NCBI GenBank assembly: GCA_947179485.1
Contig: OX359247.1
Coordinates: forward strand, 50,503,131 to 50,567,130
Length of the DNA stretch: 64,000 bases
Direction: 5' to 3'
DNA from: Allacma fusca
Lineage: Eukaryota; Arthropoda; Collembola; Symphypleona; Sminthuridae
The notes under the pieces are model-generated. The model was not told the DNA's origin, searched no databases, and was given only the letters and a program-made list of their open reading frames with translations. The position numbers were made by a program, and so were the translations under genes. Of the stretch, positions 34,747-47,678 are shown piece after piece (the first letter of the stretch is position 1; every line of letters starts with the position of its first letter).

Positions 34747-35011
34747 TTTTAAGCTCACCTTGATTCTCTAACGATAAGATGTACTAATACAATATTGATT
34801 TTACACCTGTTCTCACCTTCACCTTAAATGATTACAGTATGTGTACTAGCTAGTAAAGAAAAACACAAAAACAATTTTTTTTTTTTGCCCTATCTCTTCT
34901 TTACTCTCCCTATCTTTGTTCAAACATACATACCAATTGTACTAACACAATTTGAATTTTTAATGCAAATTATTAAATTTTGGGGACAAAATTTTCCCCG
35001 ACCGCGCGGGA
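34747..35011 (+). other. Retrotransposon 3' untranslated region and polypurine site
   Basis: Just before the 3' LTR is 'ttttggggacaaaattttcccc', which can fold back, then 'gaccgcgcggga'. The short purine run touching the LTR is a weak polypurine tract. Confidence 0.45.
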
Positions 35012-35529
35012 TGTTAGGTATGTATATAGAAATTACATAAATTAGTTAAGTCTCACATGAATAATTCATTAAGTTGTGAAACACACAACCTTAGGTTAAG
35101 TTAGTTCAAAGTTACTTAAACACTTATTGTAAAGGTGCAATGTAAGCACTTCCCATCGGCTAAAAGCCGACGAGTGTCAACGTCCCGTTACATCCGTTAT
35201 GATGTAACGTCTAGACTTAAGATTGTAAAAATAGGCTCAAGTAGCCACTTGTTAAGTTTAAGATTCTTCCAGACTCTTCAGTGAATAACTGAGAGTCATT
35301 CCAGTAACACCTATTTTTAGTTGTTAATCTTCATTTCCTTTTCCTTTTGATTTCAATTATAAATAAAAGTAATTAGTCTTCGGATTAATGTAAAATCACA
35401 CTCCATCGTTTATTCTTAATCATTCCTTTCATCAGCACGATTTCCAATTATTTACAAATTCTTGACAATTACATAAGTAAATAATCCATGAGTTAGGATT
35501 TCATGGTATAACCATAACCTACTCTTACA
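35012..35529 (+). repeat. 3' LTR
   Basis: Same 518 bp as the 5' LTR; I saw no difference on reading both. Confidence 0.95.
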
Positions 35530-35533
35530 ATAT

Positions 35534-37345
35534 AATCTACATACATCATAGTTGTTTATTTGCAACCAGTTCATTTTGACTCTTCACAGACGTACATGCT
35601 CAAAGGAGTTTTAACTATTGATGATTTGTGTTTTTAATGCAGGAATCAAGCCAGGACGTGAAAGGCTCTTCAGTAGATGTCCATCTTAATATATAACGTA
35701 TAAATAATGAAGCTATCAGCATCAAGATCTTGGCTTCAGAATTTCCCATACAACCTTAATAAATTTTGAGACAATCAAATAACTATGTCATAAATACTTT
35801 GTACCTATACTTATGCCGTTTACTATTTGAATTATTTCTTGTCAATTGTCATTGTACATTCATTATTTCTGCTCTCTGGTTTGAGCCTAATCATTCCTCT
35901 AATTTAGAGACATTTATTCAGAGCGCATACACTGTTAGTAAGGAGCACCTTTAGGTATGCATGCATGTTTTCATATTTTTGTAGGACCAACCATAATTTG
36001 TCATTTGAGTTTCATTCCATTAATTTGGCTTGGGGGATTTCCCCGTGGTTTGTACCACTTTGTACCCAGTTATTAAAGTAATCGCTAAACCCAATTTTCC
36101 TGCCCGTACCAATTTAGCATGTACAAAGATGAAATTACTTTCCTCCCAATATCTGTCATCATTTTTGAGAAGTTGCTTTTAAAGGCTACGTGCCCAGGTC
36201 TATGTACATGCCCAAGTCTGTCCAGAATCCCTAAAAAAGCAACCTCTATGCTTTCACCCATACCTCAAAAAGTGTCCTTTCCTGATATCTCCTGACCAAC
36301 TTGATGTAATTCCACTATCAAAAGTCAATGGGAGATCATTGCGAACCTCCATGAATATTTATGTTCGCGTAACCCTTAAATTTTAGGAGCCCTTCGCAAA
36401 AATAAACAAAAATTGGAGGCAAATGACGAATTTAAGTTCCATGGTGACCGTTCATTTAACATTGGAAAATATTTGAAGGTGTTCCACTAATCAGAAATGC
36501 ATGAAATTGTATCGTAAGACGCTTTTCATAACTAGGATGTTGCTATAAAATTTTGGTGCTGTGATCTTTAAGGGATCACCCCTTAAATATTAGTTGAATC
36601 CTTAAGTTGGATTACCGGTCACTTATGTACATGACATGTTGAGCATACCAGTTCTTTTTTTCTTTCATTCGTGCAAAAAAAAATGCGTCGATTTTTATTT
36701 TTAAGAATAATATTCTTAAAAATTTGTAATTAAATTTTTTAAGGTTTAAATTTTGCACGAATGCAAGAAAACAATGAATCGCTATTCTTTTTTGTTTACT
36801 TGGGCAGGTTTAAATTATAGTAACCAAGTGTTAACACAACTTAGTCCTGTCCAAGTCAACGAAAAATAATGCCGTTTTAGAGTACAAAAAAAGAAAAAAC
36901 AGAAAGGAAATACCGCAATGCTAAACAAGTTATCAAATGGTTAATTCGAATAAATTAACATTTTTTGCCTACGCCTTTGAATATTTAGTACAGTGTGCTA
37001 ATACAATCAGTGATCTTTTAACCACCATGATTAAATTCTAACTTTGGGTAAGAGAGTAAGTAAAGTATAAGATTAACTTTGGGGTCCATTAACACATGTC
37101 CGATATTAATTAAAATGATGTAGCTATCATACATTAAAGCGCTCTGGATGGTTTAAAAGGTTTTAGCCCTTTCGTGGTTAAAAATCAAGTAAATAATCAA
37201 TTTTTGTAAGCCAAGTTTGAATGTTCCGCGTAAACAAAAATTAGCCAACAATTACGTGCATGTACTTCACTGGCAAAAATCATTATTGTCTGAAATCTTT
37301 CTACTAGGCTAGGCAATAGTTTTACAAGTCCAAAAGGTCGAAATA
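35534..37345. other. Unassigned intergenic DNA
   Basis: No gene found. A weaker fold-back occurs at 36665-36765 ('cattcgtgcaaaa' and 'ttttgcacgaatg'). Confidence 0.4.
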
Positions 37346-37782
37346 AACTAATAGCTAAAAAAGCTTAAAAATAGAAGTTGCTTTTGCGCCCTCAAAAGCT
37401 GAAAACAAGTTTTCTGGTAGATGCTCTCAGAATAAATCCCACTAGTTTATTGAAAGTGATGAAAAATCTTGAAATGACGAAAAGCAACGCCACGACATTA
37501 TTGTCACTAATGCAGAAATAGCTGTGAAAAAGTTGGTTTGCAATGAATACTGAATTTATCAATTTTGAGATGTAAGTTGGAAATTGTTAATTATTAATAC
37601 TATCGAAAGAGTACTCAAGGAGAAATTATCCATCGTGGCGTTGCTTTTCGTCATTTCAAGATTTTTCATCACTTTCAATAAACTAGTGGGATTTATTCTG
37701 AGAGCATCTACCAGAAAACTTGTTTTCAGCTTTTGAGGGCGCAAAAGCAACTTCTATTTTTAAGCTTTTTTAGCTATTAGTT
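37346..37782. repeat. Perfect 150-bp inverted repeat with 137-bp spacer
   Basis: Arms 37346-37495 and 37633-37782 are reverse complements over 150 bp with no mismatch that I could find. The spacer is 37496-37632. An RNA read across it would form a long perfect hairpin. No target duplication flanks it. A minus-strand open frame (37559-37750) lies mostly in the right arm and has no known domain. It may be a recent snap-back duplication, a foldback transposon, or a hairpin-siRNA locus. Confidence 0.85.
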
Positions 37783-39090
37783 CTTTAAAAGAGCAGTACA
37801 TGGTTGGAATTTTTGACTCTTGATAAAGCTATTAATTATCTATTTCTAATTTCAGGGTTAAGAAGGGATGACAAGTCAAAATACTTTATGTTGTACGCAT
37901 AAAAAAATCGCATACTTACAGAACGTTGATATTACATGCATTGAATAGTTATAAATGATTCTAATTGTAAGTAAAATTGATACCATGCGGGAGCAAAAAA
38001 TTAATATGAAATTAGTACGATAAATAACTAAGGGTTATTCTTTTTGCTGGGAACTTTGGACACTGATAACAATTGAGTTTCGTAAGTTCTACTTAATGCT
38101 ATATACTATGCAAAACAGTACAATCAGTATTAAGTCTAATTACTGTACATGTATAAAATATGGATTTAGTTCCAAGAATCTACCTCCATGGTTTCTGTTA
38201 ATTATGACCTGTGAAATTTAGCAGTGTAGAATTTAGAAGTATAGTTGGAAGTTGTAAAAGAAATAGTATCTTCCCATTGAGTATGCACATACTATTAGAG
38301 GATAACACTATTCCTACTTAATTTATGTAATAGGTAACGATAATCATTCACTTCCCCCTCTAGACCAGATAACGGTTAATTCATAGGATATTTGCTTCCC
38401 CTAGTTTGTAAACAATTTTCTTCCAGATTTACTAAAATTTACTCCATTCAATGGGGGTCAGAAACAGAAGTAGGCATTCTTGAAATCGTTGAGGACATCC
38501 CTGCAGGAAAATTCAAAAATGATCTTCCAGGGAGATTTATAAAAATCGGATTGCTTCAACAACAAAATTTGTAATCACAAATTTAAGAATAATTATCATT
38601 TATTCGTTATAATAATTTGTATTTTTTATCAAGTGCCAACTTACTAAAGATCTTACTAATCCTATGTTGAGGAATTAACTACGTAAGAATTCGACATTAG
38701 AGAATTTTATGACGGAATGTTCTCCAACAAGTCATAACTACATTGTTTCTACTCATGATTTTTGTGGGTCGTAGCTTCAGTAATCGGGTGGTACCAGTAT
38801 TACAAAGGTTGACAATGAAATGAAAAATTGCAGCAACTTGACTAAAGGGGATAGTGTTTGGTACACAATGCCTTTAAAGATGGTTTAAAGATGGACATGA
38901 GTCCTTAGTTGTAAGAAATAACGCTGTTTTGTACATGGATAACACTACGGTTCACCAGTCGTATATTATCGAGCCATTGGGACATTTTCGTCATGTACTG
39001 ATAAAGACCTGTAACTTATTTGATCAAATCCTAGTGCACACTGCGAGCTTTACACTGGAGCACACTGAAAGTCAGTAGCGTATAGTAATA
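37783..39090. other. Unassigned intergenic DNA
   Basis: No gene or repeat that I can support. A plus-strand frame at 38392-38574 has no domain. Confidence 0.4.
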
Positions 39091-39475
39091 CATGGCAGTA
39101 GAGCTTCCTTCGGGTTTCCGAAATCCCGAAGTTCCGTGTTCGGAAACGGAACGGAACAATTTCGGAACATTCGTTTTGGTTCCGTCATTGAATCGGGACA
39201 AAACCGGAACATGAGCACTTGTACCGATGATATTGGAACCGGGACGGTTCAGAGCATCGGTACGAAAAATGTTCCATATAATTTGTCATCGGAAAGCGGA
39301 ATTGTTCTGTTCCGTTCCGAACCGATCCCGGTACAATTTCTGAAGTGTCGCGCCATCATTCAACTAGAATGGAAACACATTTCTTATTGCTCTAGCTTGT
39401 AAGTTGTAAGCAGTTTTTGCCAAAATAACGAAATTGGATGAACACAGATTTAATTTACGCAAATGCTGATATGTA

Positions 39476-40830
39476 CAGTGCACTCTCGCTATAAGAGGCC
39501 TCCGTATAAGAGCATTAATGATAGTCAAACGGGACTCAGCTCTTTTGAACTGAGCCAAAACATAGGGAGTGGAGTGGGATTGGAGTGAGAGTGGGACTGA
39601 TATGTATGAAAACGGTTGAGACTGAGACTGAGTGGGACTGACGGATTGGACTGATTCAAGTGCAAGGACTGAGCGGGACTGATGCGCGTACAATATTAGG
39701 CAGTTTTTAAATTTTCGCGCCATATATTACAGCCCAAGGATGAAAATGAGCGCCATTTTGTATCCTTGGGGACTGAGTGGGAGTTTGACCAAAGAGTTTC
39801 ATTGGGACTGAGACTGAGTTGGACTCACACTGTAGATAGCATAGGAGTGAGTGGAGTGAGTGTATCACAGCGCTTCTGGGACTGATCGGGAGTGGGACTG
39901 ACGAACTTGAGACTTTACTAACATTAAAGAGCATGTTGAGTATGAGAGCACTCCCAGGTCCCCCCTATAGGATTGTTGGGCTGTAAATGTAAATGTTCCC
40001 TATAAGAGCACCGCTTATAAGAGCATTTTCGATGTAAGAGCTGGTATTTTACATCCTCATGGTAAACAAGATCCATTATAAGAGCATATGAGCAGACATC
40101 GAAACGTTTATGAAACGTTTGCAGGAAAATCTCACGAACGTGAATGCGCACAATGTACTGAAGTTGGTGACGAGGGAGCAGACACCCATCACATTATAGA
40201 TACAACGAGCAGCATAGCCACCGCCTGCGTCGGTGGAAGCATGCTATGTAATGAAATGGGAGAGGACGCGGAGCGGCAATTGTTGCTAAAGCCAAAGTGT
40301 GCTGCTGTTGCGTGCCGTGTGCTTGTACATTGCATTACTTATAGCAAAAGCGCTTCATGGCATTGTGTACTCGCAAGCCTAAAAAGCGCGTTGAGGAGGG
40401 AGCGAAGATTTAAAAATGTCCCCTCTTCCACTGTCATCATCTTCAAATTATAGTATTTAGATTTATCCTGGCTAATTTGCAAGGATGCATATGAACCTGA
40501 ATTACTGGATTCTCTGGATACAGTTGAAAATATTGTAGACAAATCCCTTGCAATGAATTTTCGGCAGGCTCACATTACTGACTATTTCATTCTAAGCAAA
40601 CACTAATTCAATAATTGATGATATTTGTAAATAACATTTTATTTTATCCTATAATCTAATGTACTCTGTAATGGCGTTGTCTTATTTAGCCGACTTCTTA
40701 ATAATGTAGATCTATGTAATGTATTATCACTATTTTAATGTATTTAGATATATGTTCTCTATAGGAGCATACCGTTATAAGAGCGCTTTTGGCGTGCTTT
40801 TATTGGTGCTCTTATAGCGAGAGTGCCCTG
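39476..40830 (+). mobile_element. Tigger/pogo-like element nested in the hAT-like element
   Basis: Inverted ends CAGTGCACTCTCGCTATAAGAG and, on the other strand, CAGGGCACTCTCGCTATAAGAG, flanked by TA on both sides. TIRs of this form and a TA duplication fit the pogo/Tigger branch of Tc1/mariner. It contains a run of degenerate GGGACTGA units (39570-39905), possibly a further nested repeat. Confidence 0.75.
40493..40606 (+). pseudogene. C-terminal remnant of a Tigger/pogo transposase
   Basis: 37 codons ending in FRQAHITDYFILSKH and a stop. Tigger transposases commonly end in a leucine/acidic stretch followed by QTTITDFF-like residues, and the position near the right TIR of the nested element agrees. 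The catalytic domain is missing or eroded. Confidence 0.5.
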
Positions 40831-41427
40831 TAATTCGAGTATCGTTTTCCATGAAAATATCCAGTATAACTAATTTGTTTTATAAACATGGGCGATTTTT
40901 TTCGAAATGAAAATTCTGAAATCGAAATTATTAGCAGCAATGAAGTAAGCTTGCAGGAAAATAACATTGTTAGGCCATTGAAGTCCATACGCTACAAATA
41001 TTTATTGCTAAAAAATAATTATATAATACTGCACAGTAGTTCTTTTTATATGGCCTAATTATTATTAAATATTATTTTATATAATTAAATAATAGCATTC
41101 CCTAGCATCCAATCTATTAAAAGTATATCATGTATATTATGTTGCCAGTAATTTGTACACGCATTTCACGTATGTGTTGTGAAAAATTCCGGGATATTTC
41201 GGAACGGAACGGGTTCGGAACGGAAAAACTAGCATAATACGGAACGGAACACAACCTGTAACGGAAAAAATACTTTACTCCTTTTTTCCGAACGGTGTCA
41301 GTTCAAATGTTCCGATGTCCCGACAGCCGGAACGGAACCGGGAACAATATTATTTGTAGGTTTCGGAACGGAACGGAATTTCCTACGGAACAAAAATGTT
41401 GAACACATTGGAAGCTCTACATGGCAG

Positions 41428-43181
41428 AGCGAGAAATCGCCTAAGTTCCCAGCCACTAAGTCAGGATTTACGTCCTAGTGCACGAGAGAATGCTTTCTGA
41501 CACGAAGCGGAAGAGAGGAACGAGTCTTGCTCCTATTAATTTTTATTTTCATTATTTTATGAAATCTTAAAAAACCACTTGCATATCCAACCATCCATCT
41601 TTTACGTAATTAATACTAGTTATCGTAAAGGGAAAGGGTAGTTATATAACAAAAATTATCGTCAGGAGAAATGGATGCCAGATGAAGCAAGGAGAAAGAC
41701 GATCTAAAACTAAATGTGGAAGTAAAATGTTAGTCATAGTGAAGATATGGAGGTGATTGTAGGAATGGAATGAAGTAGCAGGGAATAAAATTGCTGCCGT
41801 AGCAAAGATATGGACGGAGAAGATGGAGCTGTGGTCCAATTTCTTGTGGCAATCTAACTTATAATTAGTTTCTAGCAAGCAGGCGTTCCAGGAGGATTGC
41901 AGAATATCTGTGGCAAAGTAGACCATGGTTAGTTACAAATAGCAGGAGCTCAAGGAATGTTTATGGGAATATTGTGCTAGATACTTTTCCTTTGGTATGT
42001 AATTATGCTTATGTATTTACAATGCAACTAAATGCATGCAAGCAACATAGCCTTGTTAATGTGTCAGGGTACATTTAGGTTGTAGGTGCCTTTCGAAATA
42101 TTTACTTTATAAATCGATTTTTTTCGGGTAATTATAAAACCAAGAGACAATTAATTGGACGATCAGTGTGTCACGATCACTGTGTCACGATCAGTGTGTC
42201 ACGATGGAAAGCTCAAGCTGTTCATCGTGAAAGGTCATCTGTTTGGAGCTCTTCGATATTTTTAGGGGTGGATTGAAACGAAGGTATTATTGTTAATATT
42301 AGATAAAGTTACAGTTTAAAGTTATTGTTACATAGTTATTGTACTTCGAGTTTTACAAGTTTAGCTATTATTTGCAGAGATATATTTATTAAGAACAAAG
42401 TCGTTATTAGCTACTCCTTGTAGGAGCTATTATAATGAAGATTAATTTTTGCAGGTATTTATAATATTTGAGTGAAGTATTTAACATTGGCTAATAAAAC
42501 TTCGAATGTAGCATTTTAAAACGCGCGACTAAAACATAGTATTCGTTTAGTATCAGTGCATCTAGTACAAATAAATATTTTAGTGCTAGGATTTACTCGT
42601 ATGTACATAATTACATGTATCTACATATTCGAAGGTTAGCTGGTTTCACATCTCGACAAATCACACGTAAAATAATTCCCTAGATTCCTTCTTCCGACAT
42701 CTTTATCGTTGTCTCAACGTTTTTTCTAGGATACGTAATCTTAATCTGTGTCGTAGATAGTATTTATAATGTGTCGCTCATTGCATCCATTTCCATTCAA
42801 TAAATACGAAAACATTAAGATAGGATAGGATTTAAAATAGGTCTGCTAGCACATAAAATAATTTAGTCTATATATGTATATCTACTATAAAGTTTCATTG
42901 AATGATTTAATACAACAAAGGTCTACATCATTGTCATCGCAATTTGAAACATATCAAATCTGTTACCAAAACGTTGTAACTGACTTGCACAATCTTTGCA
43001 GAGCAAGCTATAAATAAGATGTAAACATAACTGAACTCAACGGAATGGTTTTGTCCATGTTGATTACAATAACTGAACTTTCTTATTTTCTTGAACAGAA
43101 ATAAATGAATTCCGAATAATTTGTACGGATTGTATTTTTAGAAAAATTAGTGTAAGACTCACCGAATGTACTCCTTAATCC
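41428..43181. other. Unassigned intergenic DNA
   Basis: No gene. Three 14-bp units GATCAGTGTGTCAC (middle one with a C variant) are in tandem at 42161-42202. From about 43060 the sequence matches the 3' flank of Gr D. Confidence 0.45.
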
Positions 43182-45147
43182 TTAGGAGTTTTGATGAATT
43201 CCTTCATTAGTTCGTACTTGAAATAGAAATATTGTGAATGTGAACACGGAACCAACAACCTGTACAATACAATAATCATGTACATTACGAATACATGGAA
43301 ATTAACACAAAAGTAATGACGATAACCCTTCTTGAACAAGGATGCTCTCGTTTTATTCCAGCAATGCTTCTACTTTTGTTCTACATGAAAATAAGTATTT
43401 CAAACTAACCGGATCAATACAGATCTTTTTTTAAATTGAAAGACTTGTAAAAATACTATTTCCTTATTTGCAATAGCTTGATATATACAATTATTCAACC
43501 CCAAGGTCATTGTCAACTTCAATGTGTTCATAGATGCTATATTCACATAATTATGGCTGTAAGTTTACAGAAATCTTTCCTTTCTCCAGCTTGTATCAGT
43601 ATATTGTTAACGAGAACAAATGAACAATCCAATCATTAATTTAAATGTGTAACATTACCCGAGTTATGAGATTGTGATTCACGCTGAAGATGTTTCTGGC
43701 TGTTAACGTCCATTTCCATTTTGTAAATTCGGAACAGCACGTCTCCCAACTTTTCGGACACTATGTATAAAGATCCACAAGCATGAGAGATACATTCCAT
43801 AAATGTTATACAAAAGAGGGAATTGCAAACAACGTGTGTAACAATAATCCTTCAAAAAATGTTACTCTACGAACATAAATATCTGTAATCTGTGGAGGCA
43901 TGATCGAGTATCTCACCTTTCCTTGCATAGATAAAAATGACAGCTTACTCTTCAAGTATTCTTGGTTCCTTTTGATCTAAAAACAAGGAGTAATGCGATA
44001 CAAAATGTATAAGGATGATTATCTTTAAAAGCTACAAACAATCGGGACACTGGTTACTTGGTTGCTATCGCAAGTTCGTTGAATCGATATTAAAAATTCC
44101 AGTACTTACACTATTTTGCATAAATTCCCCCAAAATTGTGGAAAATCCAATAATACATCCGGCACTAATTACCAAAAGTAAACTTTGGGTGTTCGTAGGA
44201 TCTTCCAAGAACAGGCTTATACACACTGTGAGTGTAAGAACTCCTCCAGTTATCAACACTAGCAAGTGTGATCCTGCTATTTCGGAGTAGGAATTATAAG
44301 CTTCTTTCAGGTGCTGAATTAATTTCCAATATTCTTCAACAGACAAAGTATTGGATTTCAGGAATGGTGCCTTGTTCTCATCGAGGTTTTCCTCATAGAC
44401 AATGACGACCTTGTTCCAGCTTACACTGGATGAAGACCCCTCTCGAACTGATTTAATTCCGAAATATTCAGTTTTGTTCAGAAGGGATTTGTAGACTAGC
44501 TCTTGGCAGTCCGTTATCCAGGTGCCACCAATAGCCATTAGAGAAAATACGGTAGAAGCAGTGGTCCTGAAATTCAGTTTCACCAGGAAATTAAATATCG
44601 TGATCAAAGTCTTGCAATTTCGTCCGAAAATAGTAGTTCTGGCGTAGGTAGTGCTAAGGAGACTAGTACGGCCTTCGAAGGTTTCTTTACACAGTTGTGT
44701 TATAATGCCGAGGGAAAAAATCCCCCAGGCGGTAAGTATCATGGTATATTTTATTCTAGAGGTCTGAAATGAGATATTCCTGTTAGAATGTTCACGGAGT
44801 CTTGCTTGAATCATTGCGATTTTTCTGCATGTTTTCATCAAGAGTTTGCATCTATATAAGGTAATTTGATGATAGAAAAATGCGCTGGCCACAGATGTTA
44901 GTAACACGCTGTAGTAAATAATGGAGAAATATGTTGGTGTAAGACGGTAGAGATTTTCTGGTGGTGTGCAAAAAAGTAATTCCCAAATTGGAAATGTGTA
45001 TAAAACTGGAAGGGCAAGACTGAAGAAAAATATGGGGTGACAGTATTTGAATTTAAGATGATCGGGTCTAGCCCATGGATTTGAAGCTGGGAATAAACCC
45101 TGGAGGGAAGCAATTACAAAAAAGATTCTGAATAAAATTTCTCCCAT
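43182..45147 (-). CDS. Gustatory receptor E (subfamily 2), complete
   Basis: Predicted receptor of 425 residues. Exons are 45147..44110, 43976..43917, 43760..43659 and 43259..43182, all GT-AG and phase 0. It is the nearest intact paralogue of D: exon 1 shares SNPWARPDHLKFKYCHPIF and ends GEFMQNS; exon 3 holds LTARNIFSVNHNLIT; exon 4 is VVGSVFTFTIFLFQV plus ten residues. I chose the Met of MGEILFRIF at 45147 because it matches the starts of D and G, though the frame is open 12 codons further. No stop or frameshift. Confidence 0.88.
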
Positions 45148-45933
45148 TGCAAATACTATGTTAATTATAATATTATATATCATTTTATGAAATCAGGCAA
45201 CTTCGCAGAGTTCTTAATGGAATGTGAACTTTCTTAAAATTCCGTGAGCGATGTTAGTATAGAACGTAAAGAAGAAGCATGCTAACGAATATTTTAATGT
45301 GTATGCTTGATTACGTTCTAGGCTTTTATAAACTTAACTAAAACATTCACTTTTTTAAACATGGTGTACCCAGTTTCAATATTTGTCTTTGCCAGCTTTG
45401 TGAATTACAAAGCACCCATTTATAAAAAAGGACTGGACACAAGGGATATAATTCTTGATCATTTTAGGATACAATAGTAATTACTTAAATTAAAAAACAA
45501 ACTTTTAATTCTCAATGTGCCCCAAATGAAGCACATCTCTAACTGTATAACATTTTTAGCATTTATATCACATCTGTAATAATGTATAAATATTGGCCTT
45601 GACGGAGTTTACAAATGCCCTAAAAGTTTCCTTGTGCGAAATCAACAATTCAAACATTGATTATGGTCTTAATAGAAAAATTTCGTAACTTAAAGACAAG
45701 TAAGATTTATAATTCTGTAAATAATTTGCATGGTAAAATATTAATATTTTAGTGCAATATTTCAATATCATATGTATTAACTCCAATGACCTTATTTTTT
45801 ACAACTTGTTTTGAAGAAAGTTGAAATCACATTAATATAATATACATAAAGTAGCGATTAATATATTAACAGTCAAACAATGTTACAGTACATATGATTG
45901 TTTGTAATGAAATCTAGTACAATATTTTTTCTC
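45148..45933. other. 5' flank of Gr E
   Basis: Non-coding. It carries 'gagttcttaatggaatgtgaactt' (about 45208), which resembles the same position before Gr D. Confidence 0.45.
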
Positions 45934-47678
45934 CTATTGATTTCGTACAGTAGTCCCGTTTGAACTTCCGGAGGTTCTGACTTGAAATAAGAATATTGTG
46001 AATGTAAAGACGGCTGAAAATACCTGCGGGAAAAGTACCCATGCATGTTACAATATTTTTTTCTGAATTTACAATTTTAATCAGAATTTGACTCTAACCC
46101 CCGTGAATAACTTGTGATCCACGCGAAAGACATTTCGTGCTGTCAGTTTCCATTTCCATTTGATAAAAGCTGAGCAGCAAGTTTTCCATTCCAGAGGGCA
46201 CTAGTAAGAATAGGAAATACCTTAACTGAAAACATTGTTTGATTGGGAGTCCATTAAAAATATGTGATTTCAAAAAACTTACTTTTCCTTGTACTCCAAG
46301 AATCTTGACTCCGTGCTGTACAACGTCTTGATTCCTCTTGAACTAGTTTCACATATCGGAACAAAAAAAATTTGAATGATCCCACAAAGTTTTGACTAGG
46401 ATTTTGAATTTTATTCTTGATTTTATTTTGGAAAAACATTAAATAGTAGGTTTTTGTTAAAATATTTGTTACAACTTTGAGATTAAAAGTTTTAAAAGCT
46501 GTCTAACTAAATCAAAATTGGATTAGGGGTCAGAAGGACAACGGTTTCAATAAGGTATTAATCACGGTTCAATGTGCAATGCTTTGGTATTTAAATGCAT
46601 TTTTCCTTTTTTGTATTAGAAATTGCATAAAATAGTAGAGGAAATAACATACTTTATTCTGCATAAATTCCCCCAAAGCAATCGACGCTGCAGTAGGAGC
46701 CAAACCAAAAACTATCAAGTTTAAGTTCATAAGTTGAGGTGGATTCTCTAAAAACAAGCTTAGTCCAACTGTTGTGATAACTACAGATGTGGTAATGATC
46801 CCCAGAAAGTAAGACCCTGCCAGCTTTGTGTAAAATTCATATGCCATTTTAAGGTTCTTTATCAAATCCCAATATTCCTCCAAAGTCATAGAATGGAATT
46901 CCATAAATGCAATTTTGCTTTCGATCGATTGCATTTCTTTCAAAAACTGATTCTTATTACACCCACATGAAGACGTCCTCACTTCAAATCGGGACAAATA
47001 GTTGGATTTTAGATCGATAGCTTGAGCAAGTTGGTTGTGACATTCAGTTAGCCACATCCCACCTACAATTACTTGTACAAACACAGTGATTACCACGCAT
47101 CTTGCAAATGATCTAGTAAGGAAAATTACAACTGTAAACAGGACCTCATTATCAGCAAACAGGGCACTCTCCAAACCTCGAAAATTCCCCATCTTAAACC
47201 CATTACCTTTTATCTCCATGATAGATGTCGTTATCATATACGTATACATCACAATGGGAATCCCAAGGAATAACGCATATTTTAGTTTCGATTTTATGGT
47301 TTTCTTTTCAAGTGGTGTATTATTCCGCAGCTTTTCTTCAATGACTGAAATGATACGACATATTTTAATCGTGGAATTGCAATAGAAAATTCCGGCACCA
47401 AGGAGAAATACTATTATTATTTGTGAAGCTATCATAGAGGAATAATAAATAATTTTTTGGTAGATCGAAACCTCTACCAGCATTTTTCCTGGAGGATTCT
47501 TGTAAATCAAATCTATCTGAACTACTACTATTAGGAAAAAAATACTAAGGCTGTAGAAAAACATGGGATGGCAGTATGAGAATTTCATATCGACAACTCT
47601 TGCCCACGGGTTTTTAGCTGGGAATATTCCAAAAACTGCACTAGTCACTAAGAAACCGCGTACAACAATTTCGTTCAT
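45934..47678 (-). CDS. Gustatory receptor F (subfamily 2), complete
   Basis: Predicted receptor of 425 residues. Exons are 47678..46653, 46342..46283, 46200..46099 and 46023..45934, all GT-AG and phase 0. Exon 1 contains FPAKNPWARVVDMKFSYCHP and ends GEFMQNK. Exon 2 starts FKRNQ. Exon 3 has LTARNVFRVDHKLFT. Exon 4 is VFSAVFTFTIFLFQV plus 14 residues. The frame is open to 47861, but the Met of MNEIVVRGF aligns with the start of the relatives. More diverged from D and E than they are from one another. Confidence 0.86.

Larger units (their letters stand above)
26362..35529 (+). mobile_element. Complete gypsy-type (Ty3/Metaviridae) LTR retrotransposon with env-like ORF
   Basis: Two LTRs of 518 bp flank gag, pol and two more open frames. 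The element is flanked by the 4-bp duplication ATAT (26358-26361 and 35530-35533). Gypsy-type elements duplicate 4 bp, and ATAT-type targets are known for some errantiviruses. I saw no difference between the LTRs, and gag and pol are uninterrupted, so it is a very recent and possibly active insertion. It lies on the strand opposite to the receptor genes, between Gr C and Gr E, and interrupts no gene I can identify. Confidence 0.95.
39099..41419. mobile_element. hAT-like element with CGGAACGG arrays, carrying a nested element
   Basis: The ends are TAGAGCTTCC inverted repeats, flanked by the exact 8-bp duplication CATGGCAG (39091-39098 and 41420-41427). Degenerate CGGAACGGAAC units occupy 39110-39345 and 41190-41400. 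The middle holds a Tigger-like element at 39476-40830. Without that nested piece the element is about 970 bp. No hAT transposase was found. Confidence 0.87.

Noticed and set aside
37346..37782. CRISPR-like or tandem repeat reading of the inverted repeat
   Set aside because: There are only two arms, in inverted orientation; nothing else suggests a prokaryotic array.
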